Positions 8,467-19,046 of a stretch of 50,412 bases of DNA are shown here, piece after piece. Source of the stretch: Nitratireductor sp. Lineage in GTDB: Bacteria; Pseudomonadota; Alphaproteobacteria; Rhizobiales; Rhizobiaceae. The notes under the pieces were generated by a model. It did no database searches. It had not been told where the DNA came from and was given only the letters and a program-made list of their open reading frames with translations. The stretch spans positions 1-50,412 of the forward strand of contig JAFMHL010000031.1 of assembly GCA_017854535.1 (NCBI GenBank), written 5' to 3'. The position numbers and the translations under genes were made by a program. Position 1 is the first letter of the stretch; each line of letters opens with the position of its first letter.

Positions 8467-9174
8467 TTATTCTGCGTTCTGCATCTTAACCAGATCAGCA
8501 ATCCCGGATTTTGCAAGGCCCATCAGTTGTGCAAATTCGTCTTCGCTAAACGGCTTGCCTTCAGCAGTTCCTTGAACTTCAACCAATCCACCGCTTCCGG
8601 TCATGACAAAATTTGCGTCTGTTTCAGCATTACTGTCTTCATCATAATCCAGATCAAGAACAGGTGTGCCTTCAAAAATTCCGCATGAAATGGCAGCAAC
8701 ATTGTCGGTCAAAACATGGTCTTGAACCATGCCGCGATGTTTCATCCAATTGATGCATTCTTTAAGGGCAATAAAGCCGCCAGTGATGGATGCTGTTCTG
8801 GTTCCGCCATCGGCTTGAATGACATCGCAATCCACAGTGATCTGACGTTCGCCGAGGGCTTCCAAATCCACAATGGCGCGCAGTGAGCGGCCAATCAGGC
8901 GGGATATTTCTTGTGTACGACCTGACTGTTTACCAGCCGTTGCCTCGCGGCGCATACGGCTATGGGTCGAGCGGGGCAACATGCCATATTCTGCTGTCAC
9001 CCAACCTTTGCCTGCTCCGCGCAACCACGGCGGCACACGATCTTCAAGGCTTGCTGTGCAAAGTACATGTGTGTTGCCGAATTTGATCAGGCATGAACCT
9101 TCAGCGTGAAGTGAAAATCCACGCTCGATGGTTACATCACGCATCTGATCAGGCGTTCTTTTGGACGGGCGCAT
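8467..9174 (-). CDS. rph: Ribonuclease PH
   Basis: A 235-residue phosphorolytic 3'-5' exoribonuclease that trims tRNA 3' ends. The N-terminus [14 protein letters not shown] is the standard beginning of the family, so I use the ATG at 9174, behind an AGAAAGAAGA purine run, and not the upstream in-frame start at 9213. Further signatures: [32 protein letters not shown] and [18 protein letters not shown]. It heads the leftward unit rph-rdgB-hemW and is divergent from hrcA. Confidence 0.96.
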   Translation of the reverse strand: MRPSKRTPDQMRDVTIERGFSLHAEGSCLIKFGNTHVLCTASLEDRVPPWLRGAGKGWVTAEYGMLPRSTHSRMRREATAGKQSGRTQEISRLIGRSLRAIVDLEALGERQITVDCDVIQADGGTRTASITGGFIALKECINWMKHRGMVQDHVLTDNVAAISCGIFEGTPVLDLDYDEDSNAETDANFVMTGSGGLVEVQGTAEGKPFSEDEFAQLMGLAKSGIADLVKMQNAE

Positions 9175-9365
9175 GAAAAATCTTCTTTCTGTTTGGCTAA
9201 GGTCTGAACTCAATTGGGATGTCGATTTTGATGTTCGCCGCTTCTAACGGGAAACTATCTCAAGAGCAATGTTGAACCGAATTTTGTACCAATGGTTTTT
9301 ATTCCGGACGCTTTTCGCTCTACAACACCATTGCATCGCTCACTCTTAAAGCTATATTTAACCTC

Positions 9366-10457
9366 ATGACAAAACCATTTACGGGCCTTCGCCCGCCCAA
9401 CCCATTGATGGATGATCTGGATAAACGCTCGCGCGATATTTTTCGGCTGATCGTTGAAAATTATCTCGAGACAGGTGAGCCGATGGGGTCTCGTAATTTG
9501 TCGCGGGTGTTCACCGATGGATTATCGGCAGCCTCTATCCGTAATGTGATGAGCGATCTTGAGCATTTGGGACTGGTTTATGCACCCCATACCAGCGCGG
9601 GGCGTTTGCCCACGGAAATTGGCCTTCGGTTTTTCGTCGACAGTTTTTTGGAAATTGGAGATGTTTCGCAGGAAGATCGAAATTCTATCGATTCGCAAGT
9701 CAGAGCCAGCGGCCATGGGCGGACGCTCGAAACCATATTGACCGAAGCCAGCCAATTGCTTTCTGGCCTCACTCAGGGAGCTGGCTTGGTTGCGAGCGCA
9801 AAACAGGACTTACGCTTAAAGCATATTGAATTTGTCAGGCTTGAGCCAACCAAAGCGTTGGTTGTGATCGTCGGTGAAAATGGCCATGTGGAAAATCGCA
9901 TCATTTCCCTGCCCGCTGGTGTGACTGCCTCATCCCTGGTTGAAGCGGCAAATTATACCAATGCGAAAATCGCTGGCAGAACCCTTAGCGAAGCACGCCT
10001 GCAAATGGAACGCATGCATAATGAAACGCGGGCGGAACTGGACATATTGGTTCAGCAACTGGTGGATGAGGGCATTGCCGTTTGGAGCGGAACCCATGAG
10101 GCTAATAATGGCCGTATCATCGTTACAGGGCATTCGAACCTTCTCAGCAATTTGCAAGCGCAAGAGGATCTTGGTCGGGTAAAACAGCTTTTCGATGATC
10201 TGGAAGCCAAAGATAGTTTGATCAGGCTGCTTAATCTGACGGAGGATGGACAAGGCGTTCGAATTTTCATCGGTTCCGAAAGCCGTTTATTTTCTCAATC
10301 CGGCTCATCGCTGATTGTTGCCCCTTATAAAGACCAGGACCAGAAGGTGATTGGCGCGCTGGGTATTATCGGGCCTGCGCGATTGAACTATGCGCGGATT
10401 GTTCCAATGGTGGACTATACGGCCACTGTTGTAGGCAAGATGCTTCGTAATTCTTAA
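9366..10457 (+). CDS. hrcA: Heat-inducible transcription repressor HrcA
   Basis: A 363-residue repressor of class I heat-shock operons, normally acting at CIRCE operators and tuned by GroEL. The winged-helix N-terminus reads RSRDIFRLIVENYLETGEP with GSRNLSR, then ASIRNVMSDLEHLGLVYAPH and TSAGRLPTE, all hallmark HrcA segments. The C-terminus contains the family's GIIGPARLNYARIVPMVDYTA. No CIRCE-like TTAGCACTC/GAGTGCTAA pair is visible just upstream, so the gene does not seem autoregulated that way. It lies upstream of grpE in the same direction. Confidence 0.96.
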   Translation: MTKPFTGLRPPNPLMDDLDKRSRDIFRLIVENYLETGEPMGSRNLSRVFTDGLSAASIRNVMSDLEHLGLVYAPHTSAGRLPTEIGLRFFVDSFLEIGDVSQEDRNSIDSQVRASGHGRTLETILTEASQLLSGLTQGAGLVASAKQDLRLKHIEFVRLEPTKALVVIVGENGHVENRIISLPAGVTASSLVEAANYTNAKIAGRTLSEARLQMERMHNETRAELDILVQQLVDEGIAVWSGTHEANNGRIIVTGHSNLLSNLQAQEDLGRVKQLFDDLEAKDSLIRLLNLTEDGQGVRIFIGSESRLFSQSGSSLIVAPYKDQDQKVIGALGIIGPARLNYARIVPMVDYTATVVGKMLRNS

Positions 10458-10697
10458 GGGATTGGCATTGATGGTTTCGATGAATCGCCAAATCAAATTC
10501 ACTTTGTTGGCCGAAAACCAACTATCCGCCAATTTTGCGCCCTTAAGGGGTTGATTTTTACACCCCGCACCCTGATATCCGTGCCAACCAATTAACTTAA
10601 GTTCTCGCGGCAAAAGACAATTAGTGCTTTCGCGGCCTGAACAACACAGATGAACCCCTAACCTGGACATCGCGTGGGCAATTTACACATGGGACAT

Positions 10698-11390
10698 ATG
10701 GACGAGATGAAAAACAAACCTGAAGAGAATGAAAACGGCGTGGAACAGGAAGCGAAAGCTGAAGATGAACAAGTGGAATCGATACTTTCTCCCGAAGAAG
10801 CCGAAATGGAATTGGCTGCGGAAGCTGCCAAAGGTGGGTTTTCCAATCCGGTTGAGTTTCTCTCCGCAGAGCTTGACCGGTTAGAAGGCGAAAAGCAGGA
10901 ATTGAAAGACAATTTCATGCGCGCCCATGCGGATATGGAAAATCTTCGCCGTCGCACACAGCGAGATGTTGCTGATGCCCGCGAATATTCCATAGCCGGA
11001 TTTGCCCGGGAAATGTTGTCCGTTGCTGATAATCTTACGCGCGCGCTGGATGCCATTCCTGAAGAAGCTAAATCAGGCGGCGATAAAAGCGTTGAAACCC
11101 TGATAGAAGGCGTGGAACTAACGCAGAGAACCATGCTGCAGGCGCTGGAAAAATATAACGTCAAAAAAATCTCGCCAATAAACGACAAATTCGACCCAAA
11201 TATGCATCAGGCAATGTTTGAAATTCCAAACACCGAAGTTCCAAATAATACGGTTTTGCAAGTGGTTCAGGACGGGTTTGCCATTGGCAATCGTTGTTTG
11301 CGTCCTGCTATGGTTGGTGTTTCCAAGGGTGGGCCGAAAGTTGCAGCTGTCGTTGACGAGCCTACAGAGGACACAGACGGCGAGAAATGA
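10698..11390 (+). CDS. grpE: GrpE, DnaK nucleotide-exchange factor
   Basis: About 230 residues. An acidic, Glu-rich N-terminal tail leads into the coiled coil [25 protein letters not shown] and the beta domain [27 protein letters not shown]. It ends with the canonical [13 protein letters not shown]. It releases ADP from DnaK. The start is uncertain: an in-frame GTG at 10674 and ATGs at 10689, 10698 and 10707 are all possible, and I take 10698. A 240-base gap separates it from hrcA, so it may have its own promoter. Confidence 0.95.
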   Translation: MDEMKNKPEENENGVEQEAKAEDEQVESILSPEEAEMELAAEAAKGGFSNPVEFLSAELDRLEGEKQELKDNFMRAHADMENLRRRTQRDVADAREYSIAGFAREMLSVADNLTRALDAIPEEAKSGGDKSVETLIEGVELTQRTMLQALEKYNVKKISPINDKFDPNMHQAMFEIPNTEVPNNTVLQVVQDGFAIGNRCLRPAMVGVSKGGPKVAAVVDEPTEDTDGEK

Positions 11391-11426
11391 TTGCCAAAGG
11401 TCAGGCAAATCCGATAGAGCTTGCCT

Positions 11427-14225
11427 ATGGCCAAAATCTCGCGACCTAAATCGTTACTGGATAAAAATGCTCTCCAAGCGCAAATAGATGCCTTGGCAGA
11501 GCAAAGCGGCGATGCGATCAGTTCTGATGCCTTCCGACTGGAACTTTTAAACTTATTCAAGCAATTGTATAAAGACAGCCGCAAAAGGGCTGAGGCATTA
11601 TTGTTTGAAGACCGGGACGGGACCAAATGCGCAATCCGGCTTTCGGAGCTGCAGGACACGTTAATTCGTGCGATTGCCGATTTTGCAATTTCTCATTTAT
11701 ACAAGAGTCAAAACCCATCCAGCGGCGAACGATTGGCCGTTGCGGCTGTGGGCGGCTATGGACGGGGAACGCTGGCGCCGCAATCTGATATCGATTTGCT
11801 ATTCATTCTGCCATTTAAGCAAACCCCATGGTGCGAGCAAGTCATTGAATATGTCCTCTATTTCCTTTGGGATATGGGTTTCAAGGTTGGCCATGCCACC
11901 CGCAATATTGAAGAATGCCTACGCCAATCAAAAGCCGATATGACGATCAGGACCTCGGTCTTGGAGGCGCGGTTCGTTCATGGTGATAAAGAGCTGTTCA
12001 GCGAACTAATCCAGCGTTTTTCAAAAGAGATTATTGCCAAAACTGCCCGCGAGTTTATCGACGCAAAACTTGCCGAACGGGACCAGCGCCATAAAAAGAC
12101 GGGTGCTTCTAGGTATCTGGTTGAGCCGAACATCAAGGACGGAAAAGGCGGCTTGCGCGATTTGCATACGCTGTTTTGGATAGGCAAATATTTTTATCAG
12201 GTGGAACGCCAACGCGATCTTGTTGATGCAGGCCTTTTTTCCATTGACGAATTCAAACGCTTCAAGAAGGCCGAGAAATTTCTTTGGACAGTACGTTGCC
12301 ACATGCATTTTCTAACGGGGCGACCTGATGAGAAATTGACTTTTGATATTCAGCGGGAAATGGCCGAGCGTCTTAGATATGTCAGCCATGGCGGCCTGTT
12401 AAACGTTGAACGTTTTATGAAGCATTACTTTTTGACGGCGAAAGAAGTCGGAGACCTGACGCTAATCGCCTGCGCCAAGCTGGAAGAAGAACATGCTAAA
12501 TCCGTAACGGGAATCAATGGGCTTATCCGATCCATACGTTATTCAAAACGCAAGATTGCCGGATCAAAAGATTTCATTGACGACAATGGCCGAATTAACA
12601 CCGTAGATGGAAAATCCTTCGAACGCGATCCCGTAAATCTCATTCGCCTCTTTAAACTTGCCGATGACAACAATCTCGATATTCATCCAGATGCGCGATA
12701 TCTGATTACCAATTCGCTTCATCTGATCGACAAGAAACTGCGGTCCAATGAAGAGGCCAATCGAATATTTTTGGCAATCATCACCACCAGAAACAATCCT
12801 GAGACTTTGCTACGCAAAATGAATGAAACAGGCGTGCTAGGTAAATTCATCCCAGCTTTTGGGCGCATCGTGGCGATGATGCAATTTAATATGTATCACC
12901 ATTATACGGTTGATGAACATTTGATCCGTGCCGTTGGGGTCTTGTCTAACATCGAGAATAAATCCATTGCGGACGAGCATCCATTATCTGCACGCATCCT
13001 TCCAGAAGTTGAGGACCGAGAGCTTTTATATCTAACGTTGCTCATCCACGATATTGCGAAGGGCCGCAAAGAAGATCACTCTATTGCTGGCGCTAAAATT
13101 GCTCGCCAACTTTGTCCAAGATTAGGCTTTAGCAAAGCGCGCACTGAATTGGTTGCATGGTTGATTGAAGAACATTTGACCATGAGCCTTACAGCTCAAT
13201 CGCGTGATTTGAGTGATCGCAAAACCATCGAGACTTTCGCTGCTGCCGCTCAGAACATGGACAGAATGCGTTATCTGCTAATCCTGACTGTTTGCGATAT
13301 TCGCGCAGTTGGACCGGGCGTTTGGAACGGTTGGAAGGGCCAACTACTTAGGACGCTCTATTATGAAACTGAGCCGCTTTTAACGGGAGGCTTTTCGAAA
13401 ATTAATCAGGCTGGACGCGTTGCTGCGGCTAAGGAAGAACTTTCTCAAATATTATCCAATTGGGATGAGGATGAGAAAAAGAAACTGTTGGATTTGCATT
13501 ATGATCCGTATTTCCTTTCAACACCCATAGAAAACCAGATACGGCACATGGACCTGTTGCGGGAGGCAAAGCAAAAGGGCGAATTGATTTCAACACAAGT
13601 TCACACCAAAGAGTTTGAGGCTATTACAGAGATCAACGTGCTTACCCCTGATCACCCAAAGCTTCTTTCTATTATTGCTGGGGCCTGCTCGGCTGCAGGC
13701 GCGAATATTGTTGACGCAAAAATCCACACAACACGCGACGGGCGCGCATTGGATTCGATTTTCATCAACCGAGAACATGATAAAAATGAAGATGAAATCA
13801 GGCGGGCCAACAAAGTTTGTAAAAATATTCGCGATGCGCTGACGGGCGACCTGCCGTTTAAACAATTGTTCGCACCAAACACCCGCGCAAAACGCGTATC
13901 AAAGGCCTTCTCAATTCCGCCAAACATCCAGATCAACAATGATTTATCTGATGCGTTTACGGTCATAGAGGTGCAATGTCTTGATAGGCCGGGCATCTTA
14001 TCAGACATTACCTACACAATTTCAGAACTGAACTTGAATATCGGCTCAGCCCAGATTGCCACCTTTGGCGAAAAGGTAATAGATAGTTTTTACGTCACAG
14101 ATTTGTTAGGCGACAAAATCAAGTTGGAAAGTCGACAGCTAAAAATTGTTGACGCTTTGATATCAGCCATCAAGTCAGGCGTTGGTTCGACGAAAAGTGA
14201 CATTATACAAAAGATTCCAGCGTAG
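11427..14225 (+). CDS. glnD: Bifunctional PII uridylyltransferase/uridylyl-removing enzyme
   Basis: A 932-residue nitrogen sensor that uridylylates PII proteins under nitrogen limitation and removes the groups when glutamine is high. Domain order is complete: nucleotidyltransferase with VGGYGRGTLAPQSDIDLLF near residue 110, an HD hydrolase domain with HHYTVDEHLIRA and LLIHDIAKGRKEDHS near 490-550, and two ACT domains beginning EINVLTPDHPKLLSIIAG and IEVQCLDRPGILSDI. The start is the ATG at 11427 rather than TTG at 11421. It is followed by murJ after 23 bases, a common alphaproteobacterial pair. Confidence 0.96.
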   Translation: MAKISRPKSLLDKNALQAQIDALAEQSGDAISSDAFRLELLNLFKQLYKDSRKRAEALLFEDRDGTKCAIRLSELQDTLIRAIADFAISHLYKSQNPSSGERLAVAAVGGYGRGTLAPQSDIDLLFILPFKQTPWCEQVIEYVLYFLWDMGFKVGHATRNIEECLRQSKADMTIRTSVLEARFVHGDKELFSELIQRFSKEIIAKTAREFIDAKLAERDQRHKKTGASRYLVEPNIKDGKGGLRDLHTLFWIGKYFYQVERQRDLVDAGLFSIDEFKRFKKAEKFLWTVRCHMHFLTGRPDEKLTFDIQREMAERLRYVSHGGLLNVERFMKHYFLTAKEVGDLTLIACAKLEEEHAKSVTGINGLIRSIRYSKRKIAGSKDFIDDNGRINTVDGKSFERDPVNLIRLFKLADDNNLDIHPDARYLITNSLHLIDKKLRSNEEANRIFLAIITTRNNPETLLRKMNETGVLGKFIPAFGRIVAMMQFNMYHHYTVDEHLIRAVGVLSNIENKSIADEHPLSARILPEVEDRELLYLTLLIHDIAKGRKEDHSIAGAKIARQLCPRLGFSKARTELVAWLIEEHLTMSLTAQSRDLSDRKTIETFAAAAQNMDRMRYLLILTVCDIRAVGPGVWNGWKGQLLRTLYYETEPLLTGGFSKINQAGRVAAAKEELSQILSNWDEDEKKKLLDLHYDPYFLSTPIENQIRHMDLLREAKQKGELISTQVHTKEFEAITEINVLTPDHPKLLSIIAGACSAAGANIVDAKIHTTRDGRALDSIFINREHDKNEDEIRRANKVCKNIRDALTGDLPFKQLFAPNTRAKRVSKAFSIPPNIQINNDLSDAFTVIEVQCLDRPGILSDITYTISELNLNIGSAQIATFGEKVIDSFYVTDLLGDKIKLESRQLKIVDALISAIKSGVGSTKSDIIQKIPA

Positions 14226-14248
14226 GTGGATTGGGCGAGCAATAAATT

Positions 14249-15817
14249 ATGGGATTGATCGGAAAATTTTTCTCTGTCGGCTCGGCGACCATGGCAAGCC
14301 GCGTTTTGGGGTTTGTTCGTGAAGCACTGATCGCAGGAACGCTCGGCGCCGGTCCCGTTGCAGATGCGTTTTACGCAGCATTCCGCTTTCCAAATCTTTT
14401 TCGCCGCCTATTTGCTGAAGGGGCCTTCAACACGGCTTTTGTTCCGCTCTTTTCCAGCGAATTGGAAACAGGGAATAGAGCTAGCGCCCGCAAATTTGCT
14501 GAAGAAATTTTAGCCAGCCTTTTGGCGATCCTTTTGGCGCTGTCTGCGCTGGCAATGATTTTCATGCCGTTTCTGGTTTCAACCATTATCGCGCCTAAAT
14601 TTGCTGACGACCCGGCCAAGTTTGAATTAACCGTTTTGTTAACGCGCATCATGTTTCCGTTTTTGACGGCCATGTCCGTTGTCGCAATGTTTTCAGGTAT
14701 AATGAATTCATTTCGACGATATTTCCTAGCTGCTTTAGCGCCCGTCATCATGAATATCGTTTTTATCGGCGTGTTGCTGGCAAGCGGCTATGTTGGGTTA
14801 GAAGACCGTGAATTGGGTGTCGCCATGGCCTATGGTGTGACCCTATCCGGTTTGTTGCAAATAGCGCTGCTTACTTACGGCATCAAAAAAGAAGGCTTTC
14901 CGCTTTCCTTAAGATTTCCGCGTTTTTCCAAACCTGTGCGAAGGCTTGTAACCTTAGCTGTACCAACAGCGATTGCCGCTGGCATCACGCAGGTAAATCT
15001 GCTGGTTGGCCAGATCATCGCATCGGGACAAGATGGTGCGATTTCGATCATCAATTATGCCGACCGTTTGATGCAATTGCCTCTGGGTATTATCGCGGTT
15101 TCCATCGGTGTTGTTTTGTTGCCAGAGCTATCCCGCGCTTTGTCTGCTCAAGACAAGACCGAGTCGCTCAAGCTTCAAAATCGTAGTTTGGAATTCGGTC
15201 TTGGGCTGATGGTTCCTGCCGCGATTGGCTTATACATCATGCCGGAGCCATTGATTGCTCTGATCTATGAACGCGGCGCTTTCACCAGAGATCTGACAAT
15301 TATCACAGCCAGTGTATTGTCGGCCTTTGCCGTAGGCCTGCCTGCTGTGGTTTTGACCAAGATTTTCCAACCCTCCTACTACGCCCGAAAAGACATGCGG
15401 ACCCCTATGTGGTTTTCAGGGGTAAACGCTACCATCAACATAATTTTGGCGCTTTACCTTTTTGAGCGCATGGGCGTTGTCGGGCTTGGTTGGGCGTTTT
15501 CTATCGCCAGCTGGGCCAATGCCTTCTTGTTGGGCGGACATTTATATTGGCGCAACCATTTCAGAATGGAGGCCATTACATTCAGGAATATTGGCCTCAT
15601 CCTTTTGGCTGGTCTTTTGATGGGGCTGGTCGTTTATTTTGGACAAATCGCATTGGCAGAACAATTGATGGCTTCAGGCGCCCTGATCCGGCTTGTAACT
15701 ATTCTGGGCATCATCTTTGCTGCTGCTTTGATTTATCTCAGTGTTGTTGTGCTGACAGGCGCAATACCACGTGACCAACTTATGCGACTGTTGAGACGGC
15801 GCAAAAAACAGGTTTGA
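14249..15817 (+). CDS. murJ: Lipid II flippase MurJ
   Basis: A 522-residue inner-membrane protein with roughly 14 hydrophobic segments. The N-terminus GSATMASRVLGFVREALIA and the loop AFRFPNLFRRLFAEGAFNTA are highly diagnostic for MurJ/MviN, which flips lipid-linked peptidoglycan precursor to the periplasm. Other conserved stretches include YERGAFT and KIFQPSYYARKDMRTPMWFS. It follows glnD closely, probably in one transcript, and precedes trpS. Confidence 0.96.
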   Translation: MGLIGKFFSVGSATMASRVLGFVREALIAGTLGAGPVADAFYAAFRFPNLFRRLFAEGAFNTAFVPLFSSELETGNRASARKFAEEILASLLAILLALSALAMIFMPFLVSTIIAPKFADDPAKFELTVLLTRIMFPFLTAMSVVAMFSGIMNSFRRYFLAALAPVIMNIVFIGVLLASGYVGLEDRELGVAMAYGVTLSGLLQIALLTYGIKKEGFPLSLRFPRFSKPVRRLVTLAVPTAIAAGITQVNLLVGQIIASGQDGAISIINYADRLMQLPLGIIAVSIGVVLLPELSRALSAQDKTESLKLQNRSLEFGLGLMVPAAIGLYIMPEPLIALIYERGAFTRDLTIITASVLSAFAVGLPAVVLTKIFQPSYYARKDMRTPMWFSGVNATINIILALYLFERMGVVGLGWAFSIASWANAFLLGGHLYWRNHFRMEAITFRNIGLILLAGLLMGLVVYFGQIALAEQLMASGALIRLVTILGIIFAAALIYLSVVVLTGAIPRDQLMRLLRRRKKQV

Positions 15818-15929
15818 TAAAGGCTTGTGCTTGTAATCGGCTGTTAGCTACTTCATAACGCGCTCGAAAATAATCGTATCGCATGCGTTCCACCGCAATT
15901 GCGATCTATCTCAGTTTACAGGAATTATT

Positions 15930-16964
15930 ATGACACAACCTTCCAACCGTGTGTTCTCGGGCGTACAGCCAACAGGCAATTTGCATCTTGGCAACTATTT
16001 GGGTGCGATCCGCAAATTCGTAGCTCTGCAAAACAGCCATGAGTGTATTTACTGTGTGGTTGATTTACACGCCGTAACCGTTTGGCAAGACCCTGCCGAA
16101 CTGGGTAAAAATATCCGCGAAGTAACCGCTGCGTTTTTGGCATCTGGAATTGATCCTAGAAAACATATTGTCTTTAACCAAAGTCAAATTGCCCAACATG
16201 CGGAGCTGGCATGGGTGTTTAACTGTGTGGCGCGTATGGGATGGTTAAACCGGATGACGCAGTTCAAGGAAAAGGCAGGCAAAGACAAGGAAAACGCGTC
16301 CGTTGGCTTGTTCTCTTATCCAACCTTGATGGCTGCTGATATCCTATTGTATCGCGCAACCCATGTGCCTGTTGGGGATGACCAGAAACAGCATCTTGAA
16401 CTAACGCGCGATATTGCCGCTAAGTTTAACAATGATTTCTCCAAGCAAATTACTGCGCAGGGTCATGGAGAAAGTTATTTCCCACAAACCGAGCCGATCA
16501 TTGAAGGCCCTGCCACACGCATTATGTCATTACGTGATGGTGCTAAAAAAATGTCGAAGTCAGACCCCTCTGATTTATCAAGAATTACTTTGACCGATGA
16601 TGCGGATACGATTGCGAAGAAAATCCGTAAAGCAAAGACAGATCCTGCTCCATTGCCCGAAACCCTGGAAGAATTGAAAGCGCGCCCTGAAGCGGACAAT
16701 CTGGTTGGTATTTATGCTGCTTTGGCTGAAACCGGAAAAGCAGAAATACTTAGCGAATTCGCCGGTAAAGAGTTTTCTGCGTTCAAGCCTGCCCTTGCAG
16801 AACTGGCCGTTGAAAAGCTTGCACCCATTAGCGCTGAAATGACCCGCTGGATGGATGATCCGACTTCCGTAGATGCTGTATTGAGAGATGGCGCTGACCG
16901 CGCACGAGCGATCGCAGAGGAAACCATGAAAGAAGTGAAAGCGATCATTGGGTTTTTATCGTGA
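15930..16964 (+). CDS. trpS: Tryptophanyl-tRNA synthetase
   Basis: A 344-residue class I synthetase charging tRNA-Trp. The HIGH-type signature is [14 protein letters not shown] near residue 15 and the KMSKS motif is [28 protein letters not shown] is the tryptophan/adenylate-site segment. Length is normal. It is 112 bases after murJ with an AGGAATTATT purine-rich stretch before the ATG. Confidence 0.97.
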   Translation: MTQPSNRVFSGVQPTGNLHLGNYLGAIRKFVALQNSHECIYCVVDLHAVTVWQDPAELGKNIREVTAAFLASGIDPRKHIVFNQSQIAQHAELAWVFNCVARMGWLNRMTQFKEKAGKDKENASVGLFSYPTLMAADILLYRATHVPVGDDQKQHLELTRDIAAKFNNDFSKQITAQGHGESYFPQTEPIIEGPATRIMSLRDGAKKMSKSDPSDLSRITLTDDADTIAKKIRKAKTDPAPLPETLEELKARPEADNLVGIYAALAETGKAEILSEFAGKEFSAFKPALAELAVEKLAPISAEMTRWMDDPTSVDAVLRDGADRARAIAEETMKEVKAIIGFLS

Positions 16965-16982
16965 TTATTAGGCGATTATGGC

Positions 16983-17013
16983 CGCTGGCATCTTGATAGG
17001 AGCCTTGCCAGCG
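16983..17013 (+). terminator. Hairpin after trpS
   Basis: CGCTGGCA (16983-16990) pairs perfectly with TGCCAGCG (17006-17013) around a 15-base loop, 19 bases after the trpS stop. The following CCTATTTCC is poor in T, so it would be a weak intrinsic terminator at best. Confidence 0.4.
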
Positions 17014-17089
17014 CCTATTTCCTCTCTTAGAATGATTCCAATAGGCCTTTATTGGGCAATTGCGGGTTGAGCCTGCGAAAGGAAACGCC

Positions 17090-17662
17090 ATGTTTATCCA
17101 AACTGAAGTTACTCCAAATCCAGCTACCTTGAAATTCCTTCCGGGAAAAACCGTTTTAGAAAGCGGATCAGCTGATTTTCGTGCTGGCGATGATACTTCC
17201 GTTTCGCCTTTGGCAACCAAATTGTTTGAAATTCCAGGCGTGACGGGCGTGTTTTTTGGCTATGACTTTGTCACGATCACCAAAGATGACAATGATGCTG
17301 ACGGCTTCGACTGGGCACATTTAAAGCCAGCCGTTCTTGGCGCCATCATGGAACATTTCATGGCGGGTCACCCGGTGATGGTTGAAAACGGCGTTGCCCC
17401 TGAATCGGGCGAAGAGTTTTTTGAAGAAAGCGATACACAAATCGTCAATACGATCAAAGAATTGCTGGATACGCGCGTTAGACCTGCTGTTGCTCAAGAT
17501 GGCGGCGACATCACATTTCGCGGATTTCGCGAAGGCATCGTCTATCTTCATATGAAAGGCGCATGCGCTGGATGTCCATCATCCACAGCTACATTGAAGC
17601 ATGGCATACAAAATCTCCTGCGCCATTTCATTCCTGAAGTTGCGGAAGTAGAAGCGGTCTAA
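17090..17662 (+). CDS. NifU-like Fe-S cluster carrier (Nfu/NfuA-type)
   Basis: A 190-residue protein. The N-terminal Nfu_N domain begins MFIQTEVTPNPATLKFLPG; the C-terminal NifU domain includes VRPAVAQDGGDI and CAGCPSS, whose CxxC holds the 4Fe-4S cluster passed to apo-enzymes. The ATG at 17090 is chosen because AAAGGAA lies just before it; an in-frame TTG at 17060 gives extra residues unlike the family. In this window it could supply clusters to MiaB and HemW, but that is inference. Confidence 0.92.
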   Translation: MFIQTEVTPNPATLKFLPGKTVLESGSADFRAGDDTSVSPLATKLFEIPGVTGVFFGYDFVTITKDDNDADGFDWAHLKPAVLGAIMEHFMAGHPVMVENGVAPESGEEFFEESDTQIVNTIKELLDTRVRPAVAQDGGDITFRGFREGIVYLHMKGACAGCPSSTATLKHGIQNLLRHFIPEVAEVEAV

Positions 17663-17762
17663 TCCCGACTTCGAAAATTGCTGCTTTTGCTATTGGTGAA
17701 TGGACCAATTCTGATACCATTTGCCAATATTCCGCCCTTTTGCTGTCCTTCATAGTGATCCC

Positions 17763-18467
17763 ATGATTTGCCTTGCGATGGATACTGCTGGAACTGCTTG
17801 CTCGGCCTGTTTGTATGACAGCGAACGCGATGTTGTGCTGGGTGAGATTAGCGAAGAAATCGGTAAAGGTCACGCTGAGCGATTGATGGACATCATTACC
17901 AATGTGATGGCATTGGCGCATATCTCTTACAAGGATATTGACCGGATCGTTACGGCCACAGGCCCTGGAAGCTTTACAGGTATTCGGGTTGGGGTTGCCA
18001 CTGCCAGAGGCTTTGGTGTGGGGCTGAACATTCCAGTTGTAGGTGTCAGCAATCTTGAAGCGATCCTGCACGAGTTCTCCGCAGATATCGGTGACAATAG
18101 AGCAAAATCTGGTGCGTTGGGCGTGGCAATGACCGCAGGACGCGGGCAGGCTTATTGTCTGTTTGAATTTGAAACCAAATTTGCCCAAGCCCATGAGCCC
18201 TTTGTTACAGATATTGAGGCGCTGAAAACAGAGTTAGGAGCGATATCCTCACCCTTCCTTTTATGTGGATCAGCGGCGGCTCAAATCCTTGATCGTGAAC
18301 AGGATGAAAACTCTTTAGAGAAGAAACCTTATCTTCGCGCTTCTATTAGCACGGTTGCGCGTTTGGGCGCGGCAAGTACTGAAACGGCCAAAAAGCCTGA
18401 ACCTCTTTATTTAAGAAAACCTGATGCTGTACCGCAAAAAGGTTTTGCTGTGGAACGGGCGAAATAG
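17763..18467 (+). CDS. tsaB: TsaB, tRNA t6A-synthesis partner protein
   Basis: A 234-residue member of the ASKHA-fold YeaZ/TsaB family that dimerises with TsaD to make N6-threonylcarbamoyladenosine in tRNAs. The start MICLAMDTAGTACSACLY and the block GPGSFTGIRVGVATARGF are diagnostic. The ATG at 17763 is used; an in-frame TTG at 17721 would add 14 residues not seen in the family. Its stop abuts the rimI start with no gap, a classic tsaB-rimI pair. Confidence 0.94.
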   Translation: MICLAMDTAGTACSACLYDSERDVVLGEISEEIGKGHAERLMDIITNVMALAHISYKDIDRIVTATGPGSFTGIRVGVATARGFGVGLNIPVVGVSNLEAILHEFSADIGDNRAKSGALGVAMTAGRGQAYCLFEFETKFAQAHEPFVTDIEALKTELGAISSPFLLCGSAAAQILDREQDENSLEKKPYLRASISTVARLGAASTETAKKPEPLYLRKPDAVPQKGFAVERAK

Positions 18468-18992
18468 ATGTTCGGGTTCTGGAAAAAAACGCCAGAAACG
18501 GTGTATATCAAATCTTCAACTTCTCAGGATTTAGCCGATTGCGCTGATATCCATGAAAAGTGTTTTTCGCAAAATTGGGCAGCCCATGCTCTTGCATCCA
18601 TGCTGACAAATCGGGGCACGAAATGCCTTGTGGCCAAGACCTCTTCGTCGAAGGCAAAGGCAGTGGGTTTCCTGATGTATCGCATCAGCGCACAAGAAGC
18701 GGAAATATTGACAGTGGCCGTGGACCCAGAGAAAACAAGCGCGGGTATCGGTTCTGCATTAGTGGAGGAAATGATCCGCCTTTGTTTGATTGATCGGTTA
18801 GTAGAGATTTTTCTGGAAGTTGACGAAAGCAATCTTCCCGCATTGAAAATATATAAGCGTCAGGGCTTTCGCAAAGTTGGCGAGCGCAAGGGATATTATA
18901 GCGATATCGAAAAGACGGCTGGCGGCAGCGGCGATGTTTTATCCAAGAAAACCAGCAATGCTCTGATTATGCGACTTGACCTAAGCGCGTAA
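18468..18992 (+). CDS. rimI: RimI-type GNAT N-acetyltransferase
   Basis: A 174-residue GNAT protein. ILTVAVDPEKTSAGIGSALVEEM contains the acetyl-CoA pyrophosphate-binding loop (here S/AGIGSALVE for the usual Q/RxxGxG/A), followed by FLEVDESNLPALKIYKRQGF, the RimI signature. In E. coli RimI acetylates the N-terminal Ala of ribosomal protein S18. Its start codon directly follows the tsaB stop. A fur/mur homologue, which I recall between rimI and miaB in several relatives, is absent here. Confidence 0.92.
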   Translation: MFGFWKKTPETVYIKSSTSQDLADCADIHEKCFSQNWAAHALASMLTNRGTKCLVAKTSSSKAKAVGFLMYRISAQEAEILTVAVDPEKTSAGIGSALVEEMIRLCLIDRLVEIFLEVDESNLPALKIYKRQGFRKVGERKGYYSDIEKTAGGSGDVLSKKTSNALIMRLDLSA

Positions 18993-19046
18993 AACCTGAT
19001 TGCTAAGTTAAGGCTCCAGACCCTAATTTTTTCAAGGAACAGCCAA

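Noticed and set aside
9214-9365. CIRCE operator before hrcA
   Set aside because: No TTAGCACTC/GAGTGCTAA pair or close variant can be found in the gap.
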